Positions 24,899 to 33,385 of a stretch of 36,226 nucleotides of DNA are shown in pieces. Numbering within the stretch: the stretch's first letter is position 1; each line of letters starts with the position of its first letter. The position numbers and the translations under genes are program-made. The stretch is from Candidatus Sulfopaludibacter sp. SbA3 (GTDB taxonomy: Bacteria; Pseudomonadota; Alphaproteobacteria; Caulobacterales; Hyphomonadaceae), in the NCBI GenBank assembly GCA_945913285.1, contig CAMEDD010000028.1:1-36226 (forward strand), given 5' to 3'. Under the pieces are notes generated by a model that was given only the letters and a program-made list of their open reading frames with translations, did not search any database and was not told where the DNA came from.

Positions 24899-25441
24899 AT
24901 GCCCCTCGCACTCTGAGGCCATCCGTTCTCCTCCTACACGCAGAAGGCGCTGATTGCATCCTACGAGAACGCCGTGCCGTTCGGGTTTCGCGAGCCGGGA
25001 CCGGAGACGCCCGAGCATGTCGGGCAGGTGCAGCCGCGCTTGCAGGCGGGCCAGTTTCCGGTGCTGGTGGACGGGGCGCGCAGCGTCGCCGAGGCGAGCA
25101 TCAACATCGAGTACCTGCAGATGAACCATCCGGGGCGGGTGCGGCTGATCCCGGAGGCCGGACTGGCGCTGGCGACGCAGCGGCTGGAGCGGGCGTATGC
25201 CTGGCTGGACGGCTATCTCGGCACGCAGACCTGGGCGGCGGGGAAGGATGACTCGATGGCCGACTGCGCAGCGTCGACGGCGCTGTTCTATGCGGACTGG
25301 ACGTACCGGATTCCGGAGCGCTTTGCGGTTGTGTGCGCCTATCGCGCGCGGCGGCTGGAGCGGCCTTCGTATGCGCGGGCAGTGGATGAGGCGCGGCGAT
25401 TCCGGCACTTCTTTCCGCTTGGGGCGCCGGACCGGGATTGA
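24899..25441 (+). pseudogene. Glutathione S-transferase gene with an in-frame UGA at codon 6
   Basis: ATG 24899 (GTGAGG about 8 bases upstream) begins MPLAL, then TGA at 24914-24916, then in the same frame GHPFSSYTQKALIASYENAV and on without further stops to 25441. The family start is normally MPLxLYGHPFSSYxxK, so the stop replaces the tyrosine. The thioredoxin-like N-terminal domain and the helical C-terminal domain (QRLERAYAWLDGYLG, MADCAASTALFYADW) are otherwise intact, about 180 codons in all. Restart at GTG 24974 would lose the first strand and helix that bind glutathione, so a functional product is unlikely without recoding. Closest relatives would be the small GSTs with a Ser-rich active site. 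A one-base change of TAC/TAT to TGA needs two substitutions or one indel elsewhere, so a sequencing error is possible. Confidence 0.78.
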
Positions 25442-25466
25442 GGCAATCGAATTCACGCAGGACTTG

Positions 25467-25491
25467 AAATGGACCATTAATTGGTCCATTT
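25467..25491. promoter_or_regulatory. 25-bp palindrome, probable operator of the toxin-antitoxin pair
   Basis: AAATGGACCA (25467-25476) and TGGTCCATTT (25482-25491) are perfect inverse complements around TTAAT. It lies 41 bases before the antitoxin ATG, in AT-rich sequence, where Phd/YefM-type antitoxins bind to repress their own operon. The autoregulation is inferred from the family. Confidence 0.7.
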
Positions 25492-25531
25492 TCCAAAAAA
25501 GCGGGAATGGTCCTGCCTGGATGGATGTGCA

Positions 25532-25789
25532 ATGCGAATTTCTGTGACGGAAGCCAAAGGATTGCTGACGGAGCTCATCCGCCGCGCGGAAGCCGGCGAT
25601 GACGTGGTTCTGACCCGTCACGGACACCCTGCCGTCAGGCTTGTGCCAATCAAACCGGTTGCAAACGTTGAAGGCCGGCGTGCCTTGATAAAGGCGGCGC
25701 GCGCCGGCGCGGCTGCAAAGGTAACGAACGGCCCAAGCGCGGCGCGCAGCCAGGACTTTCTCTATGACGAAAGCGGACTGCCGGAGTGA
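25532..25789 (+). CDS. Phd/YefM-family antitoxin of a VapC-type toxin
   Basis: An 85-residue antitoxin. The N-terminal DNA-binding fold is shown by MRISVTEAKGLLTELIRRAEAG and then VVLTRHGHPAVRLVP, the standard Phd/YefM pattern. The basic/unstructured C-terminus (about 45-85, including RSQDFLYDE) would wrap around the toxin. Start ATG 25532 is chosen because the conserved fold begins there; upstream in-frame codons cover the operator region. The stop TGA overlaps the toxin's GTG start by 4 bases, giving coupled translation with the antitoxin first, as usual for such modules. Confidence 0.88.
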   Translation: MRISVTEAKGLLTELIRRAEAGDDVVLTRHGHPAVRLVPIKPVANVEGRRALIKAARAGAAAKVTNGPSAARSQDFLYDESGLPE

Positions 25790-26169
25790 TAGCGGTCGAT
25801 ACGTCTGCGCTCATGGCGGTTCTGCTCGGCGAAGCGCAGGCTGATGAATGCGCGTCTGTGCTGGAGTCTGCAGGCAGTTTGCTGATTTCTTCCGGCACGC
25901 TGGCGGAAGCCCTGATTGTCGCTGCCCGCCGGAATCTCGGCGTTGAAATGGCGATGCTGATCGACGGCTTGGGGTTTGAAATCGCCAATGTTACGCCCGC
26001 GGCGGCCCGGCGGATTGCGCTTGCCTACGAAACCTGGGGTCGGGGCCTTCATCCGGCAGGGCTGAATTTTGGCGATTGCTTTGCCTATGAAGTGGCCAAG
26101 GAGAATGCCTGTCCGCTGCTTTATGTCGGCGAAGACTTTTCCCGGACCGATATCGAAAGCGCTTTGTAA
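25786..26169 (+). CDS. PIN-domain ribonuclease toxin (VapC family)
   Basis: A 127-residue PIN nuclease, expected to cut RNA (often tRNA or rRNA) when freed from its antitoxin. The acidic residues of the active site are in place: Asp5 (VDTSA), Glu41 (LAEAL), Asp97 (NFGDCFAYEVA) and Asp117 (GEDFSRTDI). GTG 25786 overlaps the antitoxin stop by 4 bases. The NFGDCF motif is typical of one VapC subgroup paired with Phd-like antitoxins. The pair stands between the disrupted GST gene and arsH, in a region with signs of turnover. Confidence 0.92.
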   Translation: MIAVDTSALMAVLLGEAQADECASVLESAGSLLISSGTLAEALIVAARRNLGVEMAMLIDGLGFEIANVTPAAARRIALAYETWGRGLHPAGLNFGDCFAYEVAKENACPLLYVGEDFSRTDIESAL

Positions 26170-26184
26170 ACGCGGTTGATAGAT

Positions 26185-26207
26185 CGCCCGCCGCTGCAGG
26201 GCGGGCG
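26185..26207 (+). terminator. Possible terminator hairpin after the toxin gene
   Basis: CGCCCGCC (26185-26192) and GGCGGGCG (26200-26207) pair perfectly over 8 bp with a 7-base loop, 16 bases after the toxin stop. No T run follows on either strand, so it may be only a stable hairpin between convergent genes. Confidence 0.4.
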
Positions 26208-26232
26208 TATTGAGGCACTTCGCGATTCTGTC

Positions 26233-26973
26233 TTAAATACTCTTCAGGTTGACCCAGGCGGAAAGTTCTGCAGCGCTTTCCTTGCGCTCGAAATAGCGGT
26301 CGACGAGGTAGCCGGCCCGCGCCCGGGTTAGCAGGGTGAACTTCACGAGCTCCTCCATGACGTCAACGATCCGGTCATAACAGGGGGACGGTTTCATTCG
26401 TCCGGCCTCATCGAATTCGAGGAAAGCCCTGGCGACCGAGGATTGGTTCGGAATGGTGATCAGGCGCATCCAGCGTCCGAGAATACGAAGCTGATTGACG
26501 GCGTTGAAGCTTTGCGATCCGCCGCAGACCTGCATGACAGCCAGTGTCTTGCCCCGGGTCGGGCGAACACCCCCGAGCGCAAGCGGTATCCAGTCGATCT
26601 GCGTCTTCATGATGCCGGTCATTGCGCCATGGCGTTCGGGCGAGCACCAGACCATGCCTTCCGACCAGATAACGAGATCCCTCAGTTCCCGGACTTTCGG
26701 GTGATCCTCGGGCGCGCCATCGGCAAGCGGGAGTCCGGCAGGATCGAAGACTTTGGTCTCACAGCCAAAGCGGCGCAGGATGCGCGCTGCTTCCTCATTT
26801 GCGAGCCGGGAAAAGGATCGCTCCCGCAACGAGCCGCGCAGCAGCAGGATACGCGGGCGATGAGTGACAGGATCCGGCTCAAAGAGCGCGCCGTGTTCTG
26901 CCTCCCGAAAGCATGTTTCATCGAGCGCAGGGAAGGTGTCTTCGGACTCAACCAACGCGCTGTCCCGTTTCAT
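26233..26973 (-). CDS. arsH: Arsenical resistance flavoprotein ArsH
   Basis: An NADPH-dependent FMN reductase that, in studied members, oxidises trivalent organoarsenicals. The 246-residue protein shows the flavodoxin-like FMN phosphate loop [15 protein letters not shown] (about 43-58), then [23 protein letters not shown] and the ArsH-specific region [18 protein letters not shown] 26973 is preferred to the in-frame TTG 26976. The start lies inside the end of the arsC frame (stop complement 26948-26950), so the two are translationally coupled. No arsR or arsenite pump is in the window, so the module is incomplete here. Confidence 0.93.
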   Translation of the reverse strand: MKRDSALVESEDTFPALDETCFREAEHGALFEPDPVTHRPRILLLRGSLRERSFSRLANEEAARILRRFGCETKVFDPAGLPLADGAPEDHPKVRELRDLVIWSEGMVWCSPERHGAMTGIMKTQIDWIPLALGGVRPTRGKTLAVMQVCGGSQSFNAVNQLRILGRWMRLITIPNQSSVARAFLEFDEAGRMKPSPCYDRIVDVMEELVKFTLLTRARAGYLVDRYFERKESAAELSAWVNLKSI

Positions 26974-27360
26974 CAATGATCATTTCGCCATCTTCCTTGA
27001 AGACAGGCCCCGGAGGCATCCGGTACAGAAGGTCCAGCACAGCTTCGCTTGCCCGGCACAGGCGCACGCCTTTAGGGGAGCAGACGATGGGGCGGTTCAC
27101 CAGAACAGGGTGTTCCAGCATTTCAGCCAGAATGGCCTCCTCGCTGACGCCAGGCTCCGAAAGGCCGAGTTCCTTTGCCGGAGATTTGGTGTCGCGCAGC
27201 GCCGTGCGCGGTGTCAGGCCGGCGGCGGCAAAGAGGCCCAGAAGCTGCGGCTGCGCCCAGCCGTCCTTGAGATATTCAAGGACAATGTGCCGCTCGCCTC
27301 AATGATGGCGAGCACATTGCGGGAGGTTCCGCAGTCCGGGTTGTGATGAATAACGATCAT
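26948..27360 (-). pseudogene. arsC: Arsenate reductase gene arsC disrupted by a frameshift
   Basis: From ATG 27360 the frame reads MIVIHHNPDCGTSRNVLAII and EASG, with the catalytic Cys in NPDCGTSRN. It then leaves frame near 27289. In the next frame the rest of the protein follows without a break: HIVLEYLKDGW, LRDTKSPAKELGL, HPVLVNRPIVCSPKGVRLC (the conserved substrate-binding arginines) and [16 protein letters not shown] before TGA (26948-26950). Total length is 413 bases, one short of a multiple of three. In related ArsC proteins about seven residues lie between SG and YL and here five remain, so a 7-base deletion fits better than a 1-base loss. Glutaredoxin-linked (E. coli type) arsenate reductase is the family. 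Confidence 0.8.
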
Positions 27361-27447
27361 GACGTGTCTGCAATGTGCAGCCCGGGCTTTCGCCGGAGCG
27401 TTTTTCGCTGTCCTGTCGCAGCGGAGGCGCAAGGGCAAGAACCTGCG

Positions 27448-29355
27448 CTAGATTTCGAATGTGCCGCGGAAGGTGAGGAAGCGGAGGATTTCCTCGGCGG
27501 CTTCTTCGGGGGTGCGCCCGACAGTGTCGAGGCGCAGTTCCGGGTCGAGTGGGGGCTCGTACGGGCTGTCGATGCCGGTGAAGTTGCGGATCTCGCCGGC
27601 GCGGGCCTTCTTGTAGAGGCCCTTGACGTCGCGCTGTTCGGCAACATCCAGCGGCGTGTCGACATGGATTTCGATGAACTCGCCTTCGGCCATCAGGCTG
27701 CGCGCCATCTGGCGTTCGGCGCGGAAGGGGGAGATGAAGGAGACGAGCACGATGAGGCCGGCATCGGTCATCAGGCGGGCGACGTTGGAGACACGGCGGA
27801 TGTTCTCGACGCGGTCGGCGTCGGTGAAGCCGAGGTCGCGGTTGAGGCCGTGGCGGACATTGTCGCCGTCCAGGATGAAGGTGTGGCGGCCCATCTGGTA
27901 GAGACGCTTCTGCAGCGCGTTGGCGATGGTCGACTTGCCGGAGCCGGAGAGGCCGGTGAACCAGAGGACGGACGCCTGCTGGGCTTTTTGTTCGGCGAGG
28001 GCCTCGCGGGTGACGTCGATCGCCTGCCAGTGAATGTTGGCGGCGCGGCGGAGCGAGAAGTCGATCAGGCCGAGCGCGACCGTGTCGTTGGTCTGGCGGT
28101 CGATCAGGATGAAGCTGCCGGTCAGGCGGTTCGCCGTATACGGATCAAACGGAATCGCCTGGTCCAGGGCAAGGGTGGTGACGCCGATCTGGTTGAGTTC
28201 CAGCGTGCGGGCGGCTGTCTCGGCCATCGTGTTGACGTCGATGCCGTGCTTGGGCGCGTTGATGGTGGCGGAGACGGTCTTGGTGCCGCTCTTGAGGAAA
28301 TAGCGCCGGCCGGGGAGGAGCGGGTTTTCGCTCATCCAGAGCAGCTTGACCTGGAACTGGTCGGAGACTTCGGGCGGCTGCGCGGCGGCGGCGATGATGT
28401 CGCCGCGCGAGGTGTCGATCTCGTCGGCGAAGGTCAGCGTGACGGACTGGCCCGCGACGGCCTCGTCGAGGTCGCCGCCTTGCGTGACAATTCGGGTGAC
28501 GGTGGTTTCGCGGCCCGAGGGGAGCGAGCGGATCTTGTCGCCGGAACGCACGCGGCCAGAGGCGATCTGGCCGGAGAAGCCGCGGAAATCGAGGTTCGGC
28601 CGGTTGACCCACTGGACCGGCATCCGAAGCGGCAGGGTTTCGGCCTCGCGGGCGATTTCGACGGTTTCGAGATAGTCGATCAGGCTCGGGCCGGAATACC
28701 AGGGCGTCTCGGGAGAGCGCTCTGTCATGTTGGCACCGGCGAGGGCGGAGATGGGGATCGGCGTGATCTGGAGATTTCCCGGAAGGGCCTCGGCGAAGAC
28801 TTTGTAGTCGGCCACGATCTGGTCGTACACAGACTGTTTGTAGCCGACGAGGTCCATCTTGTTGATGGCGAGGACGAGATGCCGGATGCCGAGCAGCGTG
28901 GCGATGATCGAGTGGCGGCGCGTCTGGGTGAGGATGCCCTTGCGGGCGTCGATCATCAGGATGGCGCAGTCGGCGGTCGAGGCGCCGGTCGCCATGTTGC
29001 GGGTGTATTGTTCGTGGCCGGGCGTGTCGGCGACGATGAACTTGCGTTTCCGGGTCGCGAAGAAGCGGTAGGCGACGTCGATGGTGATGCCCTGTTCGCG
29101 CTCGGCGGCGAGGCCGTCGACAAGGAGGGCGAAGTCGATGGAGTCGCCCTGCGTGCCGTCGCGCTTGGAATCGGCCTCGAGCGCGGCGAGCTGGTCTTCG
29201 AAGATCATCTTCGAATCGTAGAGCAGGCGGCCGATCAGCGTGGACTTGCCGTCATCGACGGAGCCGCAGGTGATGAAGCGCAGCAGGGATTTCTGCTCGT
29301 GGGCTTCGAGGTAGGCGCCGATGTCTTCGGCGATGAGATCGTCGTGCAGGCGCAT
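27448..29355 (-). CDS. cysNC: Bifunctional sulfate adenylyltransferase subunit 1/adenylylsulfate kinase (CysNC)
   Basis: Fusion for assimilatory sulfate activation. The N-terminal part (about 20-440) is the GTPase subunit that drives ATP sulfurylase, with GSVDDGKS (31-38), DTPGHEQ (110-116) and NKMD, followed by two EF-Tu-like beta-barrel domains. The C-terminal part (about 455-635) is APS kinase, with Walker A GLSGSGKS (468-475), [15 protein letters not shown] and a second conserved block FISPFRAER, making PAPS from APS. Length 635 matches the rhizobial and Caulobacter-type fusions. It overlaps the cysD stop by 1 base and is in the same transcript. The C-terminal APS kinase implies PAPS-dependent reduction or sulfation in this organism. 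Confidence 0.96.
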   Translation of the reverse strand: MRLHDDLIAEDIGAYLEAHEQKSLLRFITCGSVDDGKSTLIGRLLYDSKMIFEDQLAALEADSKRDGTQGDSIDFALLVDGLAAEREQGITIDVAYRFFATRKRKFIVADTPGHEQYTRNMATGASTADCAILMIDARKGILTQTRRHSIIATLLGIRHLVLAINKMDLVGYKQSVYDQIVADYKVFAEALPGNLQITPIPISALAGANMTERSPETPWYSGPSLIDYLETVEIAREAETLPLRMPVQWVNRPNLDFRGFSGQIASGRVRSGDKIRSLPSGRETTVTRIVTQGGDLDEAVAGQSVTLTFADEIDTSRGDIIAAAAQPPEVSDQFQVKLLWMSENPLLPGRRYFLKSGTKTVSATINAPKHGIDVNTMAETAARTLELNQIGVTTLALDQAIPFDPYTANRLTGSFILIDRQTNDTVALGLIDFSLRRAANIHWQAIDVTREALAEQKAQQASVLWFTGLSGSGKSTIANALQKRLYQMGRHTFILDGDNVRHGLNRDLGFTDADRVENIRRVSNVARLMTDAGLIVLVSFISPFRAERQMARSLMAEGEFIEIHVDTPLDVAEQRDVKGLYKKARAGEIRNFTGIDSPYEPPLDPELRLDTVGRTPEEAAEEILRFLTFRGTFEI

Positions 29356-30257
29356 CAGAAATAGCCCTCCTGCTTCTTCTTCTCCATCGAGGCGGCCTGG
29401 TCCTTGTCGATGGCGCGGCCCTGGCGCTCGGACGTCGTGGTGAGCAGGATTTCCTGGATGACTTCGTCCAGTGTCGTGGCCTTGCTCTCGACAGCGCCGG
29501 TGAGCGGATAGCAGCCGAGTGTTCGGAAGCGGACGGATTTCGTGGCCGCCTTCTTCGCGATCTCGGGCGGGACGCGGTCATCGTCCAGCATGATCATCGC
29601 GCCGTTCCAGTCCACGACGGGGCGGGGGGCGGCGAAGTAGAGCGGGACGAGTTCGATTCGTTCCCGGCGGATGTATTGCCATATGTCGAGCTCCGTCCAG
29701 TTCGAGATCGGGAAGGCGCGAAGGCTTTCGCCTTTCTGGAGGCGGGTGTTGTAGAGGTTCCAGAGTTCCGGGCGCTGGCGTTTGGGGTCCCAGCGGTGAC
29801 CGGCGGTCCGTACCGAGATAATGCGCTCCTTGGCGCGGGATTTCTCCTCGTCGCGCCGCGCGCCGCCGAAGGCCGCGTCGAAGCCGTACTTGTCGAGCGC
29901 CTGTTTGAGCGCGACGGTTTTCATCACGCCGGTGTGGTAGGCCGAGCCATGGGTGAAGGGGCCGACGCCTTCGGCCGCGCCTTCCGGGTTGGTGTGGACG
30001 AGAAGTTCGAGGCCGAGTTCCTTCATCTTGCGGTCGCGGAAGGCGATCATCTCGCGGAATTTCCAGCCGGTATCGACATGTAGCAGCGGGAAAGGCGGGC
30101 GCGAGGGGTAGAAGGCCTTGAGCGCCAGATGCAGCATCACCGCCGAATCCTTGCCGATGGAATAGAGCATCACCGGTTTTTCGCATTCGGCGGCAACCTC
30201 GCGCAGGATGTGCAGGCTTTCGGCTTCGAGGCGGTCAAGGTGGGTCAGCGCCGGCAA
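29355..30257 (-). CDS. cysD: Sulfate adenylyltransferase subunit 2 (CysD)
   Basis: ATP sulfurylase catalytic subunit; forms adenylylsulfate with the GTPase CysN. The 300-residue protein carries the PP-loop-type motif [11 protein letters not shown] (33-38 for SIGKDS), then [25 protein letters not shown] and [11 protein letters not shown], all typical of CysD. Length is normal. The start is TTG 30257 (complement of CAA 30255-30257), with GGAAA about 8 bases upstream and no ATG in the right place. cysNC follows directly. The upstream gap (30258-30500) separates it from divergent glmS, so its promoter must lie there. Confidence 0.95.
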   Translation of the reverse strand: MPALTHLDRLEAESLHILREVAAECEKPVMLYSIGKDSAVMLHLALKAFYPSRPPFPLLHVDTGWKFREMIAFRDRKMKELGLELLVHTNPEGAAEGVGPFTHGSAYHTGVMKTVALKQALDKYGFDAAFGGARRDEEKSRAKERIISVRTAGHRWDPKRQRPELWNLYNTRLQKGESLRAFPISNWTELDIWQYIRRERIELVPLYFAAPRPVVDWNGAMIMLDDDRVPPEIAKKAATKSVRFRTLGCYPLTGAVESKATTLDEVIQEILLTTTSERQGRAIDKDQAASMEKKKQEGYF

Positions 30258-30500
30258 GGCAGGGTTTCCTTCGGGAGAGTGCGATGGCGTCCGTTAGCCC
30301 TCCTTTACCGTTTAGGAAAGGCGGCCCTGCGGCGCGGCACGCACGCTTCAGGAAAACTAAAGCATCCCGGGCGGCATCGGCGCGCCGAAAGGGCCGCATT
30401 GCGTGTCATAAATGAACATAAATCGTCATTGTGCAGCCAAACTGGCGGCGTCTAATGGATCACTCAACTGCTGGGTCGGCGATGTGTGGGAGTAGGTCAG
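30258..30500. promoter_or_regulatory. Divergent promoter region between cysD and glmS
   Basis: The 243-base gap carries the promoters of both genes. For glmS, TTGTGC (30429-30434) and TCTAAT (30451-30456) are spaced 16 apart, a weak sigma-70-like pair, about 45 bases before the ATG. The stretch 30400-30440 is AT-rich, with the direct repeat ATAAATGAACATAAAT. No glmS ribozyme-like or CysB-like site can be recognised by eye. Confidence 0.3.
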
Positions 30501-32327
30501 ATGTGCGGTATCGTGGCAATTGCCGGCAAGGGTCAGGTCGCGACACGGCTGGTGGACGGGCTGAAGCGACTGGAATACCGCGGCTATGACAGCGCGGGCA
30601 TCGCGGTCGCCTGGCATGAGGGCATTGAGCGGCGCCGCGCAAAGGGCAAGATCCACAACCTGCAGGCGCGACTGAGCGATGATCCGGTCGAGGGCTTCAC
30701 CGGCATTGCGCACACCCGCTGGGCGACGCACGGGGCGCCGAACGAGACGAACGCACACCCGCATATGGCCGACGGGGTGGCCGTCGTTCACAACGGCATC
30801 ATCGAGAATTACCGCGAGCTGCGCGAAGGCCTGGAAGCCAGGGGCCGCGTGTTCGAGTCCGAGACCGATACCGAGGTGATCGCCCAGCTGGTCGCCCAGA
30901 ACATCACCGAGGGCATGGACGAGGTCGCCGCCTTTGCGGACGCGCTCACGCACTTTACCGGCGCCTTTGCGATTGCGGCGATCTTTGCGGGCAAGCCGGA
31001 CCTCGTGATCGGGGCGCGCAAGGGCTCGCCGCTGGTGCTGGGCTACGGCGAGGGCGAGATGTACCTTGGCTCCGACGCCATCGCGCTGGCGCCGCTGACG
31101 CGGGAGGTTACCTACCTTGAAGAGGGCGACTGGGTCATCCTGACAAGCAACAGTTTCGACATCCGCAACGTGCGCGGCGAGCGGGTGAACCGGCCGCGTG
31201 TGACCTCGGCGGTGAATGACGCGCTGATCGAGCGCGGCGAGTATGACCACTTCATGCTGAAGGAAATCCACGAGCAGCCGGAATCGCTGGCACGCTCTAT
31301 CCTGCCCTATATCGACCAGCAGTCGCAGACGATTGACGCCGGCCAGGTTGCGGCCAGCATCTTTGCCGAAGCCGACCGGGCCGTCGCGGTCGCCTGCGGC
31401 ACGGCCTACTATGCAGCGTTCACAGCAAAATACTGGTTCGAGCAGATCGCCAGGCTCGCCTTCGAGCCGGATATTGCCTCCGAATTCCGGTATCGCCAGC
31501 CCGTGTTACCGGCGACGGGCTTCTCGATGTTCGTCAGCCAGTCCGGCGAGACAGCCGATACGCTGGCGGCGCTGCGCTATTGCCGCCAGAATGGCAAACC
31601 AGCCATTGCGGTGGTGAATGTGCCGGAAAGCTCGATTGCGCGCGAAGCGGGCGCCATCGTGCCGACCCATGCCGGGCCGGAGATCGGCGTTGCCTCGACC
31701 AAGGCGTTCACGGCGCAGCTCGCCGTCCTCGCGGTGCTCGCTCTCTCCGCCGCCAAGGCGCGCGGCCACCTTCTGCCAGGCGACGAGCTGGGCTATGTCA
31801 AAAGCCTGCTGGCCCTGCCGCGCAAGGTGACCCAGGCGCTGGAATCGCAGGCTGACATCAGGCAAATCGCCAGGGTGATCGCCGGCAAGCGCGATGTCCT
31901 GTTCCTCGGGCGCGGGCGGTATTACCCGCTGGCGCTGGAAGGCGCGCTGAAGCTGAAGGAAGTCTCCTACATCCATGCCGAAGGCTACGCCGCCGGCGAG
32001 CTGAAGCACGGGCCGATCGCGCTGATCGAGAAGGGCCTGCCGGTGGTGGTCGTCGCGCCCTTTGACGAGCTCTTTGAGAAGACGATCTCGAATGTCGAGG
32101 AAGTGCGCGCCCGCGGCGCCGAGGTGATCCTGGTTTCGGACGATGCAGGCATCCGGGCAGCCGGGAGGCGGGCTGATCATGTGATCCGCATTCCGGACGG
32201 GGATGCCATCTCGCTGCCGATCCTGGCGGCCATTCCGCTGCAGCTGCTGGCTTATCATGTCGCGCTCGTCAAAGGGACGGACGTCGACCAGCCGCGCAAC
32301 CTTGCGAAGTCGGTGACGGTCGAATAA
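30501..32327 (+). CDS. glmS: Glutamine-fructose-6-phosphate transaminase (isomerizing)
   Basis: Makes glucosamine-6-phosphate from fructose-6-phosphate and glutamine, the entry point to UDP-GlcNAc for cell wall and lipid A. The 608-residue protein starts MCGIVAI, so Cys2 is the catalytic residue after removal of Met; the upstream in-frame ATG (30486) is therefore not used. The N-terminal glutaminase has YRGYDSAG, HTRWATHG and HNGIIENY. The two SIS sugar isomerase domains include SQSGETADTL, then HAEGYAAGELKHGPIAL and the C-terminal LAKSVTVE. The start has AGTAGGTC as a weak ribosome site. The next gene follows in 13 bases, suggesting an operon. Confidence 0.98.
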   Translation: MCGIVAIAGKGQVATRLVDGLKRLEYRGYDSAGIAVAWHEGIERRRAKGKIHNLQARLSDDPVEGFTGIAHTRWATHGAPNETNAHPHMADGVAVVHNGIIENYRELREGLEARGRVFESETDTEVIAQLVAQNITEGMDEVAAFADALTHFTGAFAIAAIFAGKPDLVIGARKGSPLVLGYGEGEMYLGSDAIALAPLTREVTYLEEGDWVILTSNSFDIRNVRGERVNRPRVTSAVNDALIERGEYDHFMLKEIHEQPESLARSILPYIDQQSQTIDAGQVAASIFAEADRAVAVACGTAYYAAFTAKYWFEQIARLAFEPDIASEFRYRQPVLPATGFSMFVSQSGETADTLAALRYCRQNGKPAIAVVNVPESSIAREAGAIVPTHAGPEIGVASTKAFTAQLAVLAVLALSAAKARGHLLPGDELGYVKSLLALPRKVTQALESQADIRQIARVIAGKRDVLFLGRGRYYPLALEGALKLKEVSYIHAEGYAAGELKHGPIALIEKGLPVVVVAPFDELFEKTISNVEEVRARGAEVILVSDDAGIRAAGRRADHVIRIPDGDAISLPILAAIPLQLLAYHVALVKGTDVDQPRNLAKSVTVE

Positions 32328-32340
32328 GCCGAACCTCTAA

Positions 32341-33288
32341 ATGGTTCGGAGGCTTTTCCGTTTGTCCAGCTTGTCGACAGAGGAGATAGAGGTCCGTGTT
32401 ACGCAGCTGCTCGAAGCTGAAGGCCCGAAGATCGGCAAGGAGCTCGACTGGTCACTTCCCGAGATTCCCGTGCTGCGCCTCTGGCAGGCCTGCTTTCGCA
32501 GCCAGTCCTTCCTGATCTCGCATTTTGCCAGCTATTACCTGCGCTTTGATGTCACCCGGGCCGACCAGGTCCGCCTCAGCCCGTCGATCCTGCGCGATTT
32601 CTTGTCCTTCACGCTGCTCGGCCTGCGCGGCCAGCGCGAGCAGATGATCGAGCGCCAGGGCCAGCTGTCGAACATGCACCGGGAAGTGAGCCGGGAGAAA
32701 CTGGCGGTTGCGCAGGCCGCCCTGCGCACGCTGTTCCTGAAACAGTCACGCGAAGTGCGCAGCCAGGTCTGCGCCTTCATCGCGGGCGACCTCGCTTACT
32801 TCCTCGCGCACAATGAGCCGCGCGAGCATGCCGCCAGCGGCGAGATGCTCAAAGGCTCCGATATCGACATCGTCATCATCCTGCAGGACAGCCTGCCGGA
32901 CGAGGTCAAGGTTCACATGGAAGCCGAAATGACGGCCCTGAAATCCTACTACATGCGCCATCCCGACTATCGCCACGAGATCGATTTCATCTGCAAGCGC
33001 CAGTCGGTGATGGAACGCCAGTTCGGGTATGGCGACATCCATGACAGGATCGCGAGCAAGATTGCCTGGGAATCGATGTTCCTGGGAGGATCGCTCACCC
33101 TCTACATGGAGATCCGCGAGGCGATGGGGCGCACGGGCGTCGACAGGCTGATCGAGGCGGATTTTGACCATGCCCTGCGCGACCGCAAGCACGCAATGCG
33201 CACGCTCCTGAACGTGCCCGGCGACACGCTCGACGAGGAGACGCGCTCGCTGTTCTACTTCTCCCAGGAGCGGGTCGAGTTTACCTGA
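32341..33288 (+). CDS. Uncharacterised nucleotidyltransferase-fold protein downstream of glmS
   Basis: The 315-residue protein is not one I recognise. The N-terminal 140 residues are helical (for example VLRLWQACFRSQSFLISHF and SREKLAVAQAALRTLFLKQ). Then comes a polymerase-beta-like motif GEMLKGSDIDIVIIL, with Asp174 and Asp176 as the likely metal ligands and Asp215 in HEIDFICKR as a third. The glycine-serine pair that normally precedes the motif by about ten residues is replaced by EHAASG, so catalysis may be altered. The ATG lacks a visible ribosome site and is 13 bases after glmS, with the sugar aminotransferase downstream in the same direction. A role in sugar or surface metabolism is inferred from context only. 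Confidence 0.65.
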   Translation: MVRRLFRLSSLSTEEIEVRVTQLLEAEGPKIGKELDWSLPEIPVLRLWQACFRSQSFLISHFASYYLRFDVTRADQVRLSPSILRDFLSFTLLGLRGQREQMIERQGQLSNMHREVSREKLAVAQAALRTLFLKQSREVRSQVCAFIAGDLAYFLAHNEPREHAASGEMLKGSDIDIVIILQDSLPDEVKVHMEAEMTALKSYYMRHPDYRHEIDFICKRQSVMERQFGYGDIHDRIASKIAWESMFLGGSLTLYMEIREAMGRTGVDRLIEADFDHALRDRKHAMRTLLNVPGDTLDEETRSLFYFSQERVEFT

Positions 33289-33385
33289 TTGCGGGTGAAA
33301 CACGCTGAAACCAAGTGTGACTGGCGAAGGCCCGCTGAACGCGCGAAACACCCGGCGCACCCGTAAAGTTTCAGAGGACAGTTCC

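Noticed and set aside
24914..24916. UGA as selenocysteine in the GST
   Set aside because: The expected residue at this position is Tyr, not Cys, and no SECIS-like hairpin is evident just downstream. A mutation or read error is more likely.
27280..27300. Programmed frameshift in arsC
   Set aside because: No slippery heptamer is present at the join, and the missing length fits a deletion.
27368..27380. CTGCA-ATG-TGCAG as an ArsR site upstream of arsC
   Set aside because: Arms of only 5 bp, no ArsR gene nearby, and no match to the usual ArsR half-site.
27343..29364. A 673-codon open frame on the plus strand across cysNC
   Set aside because: Antisense shadow of cysNC, rich in V/D/A/G from codon bias, with no family resemblance or ribosome site.
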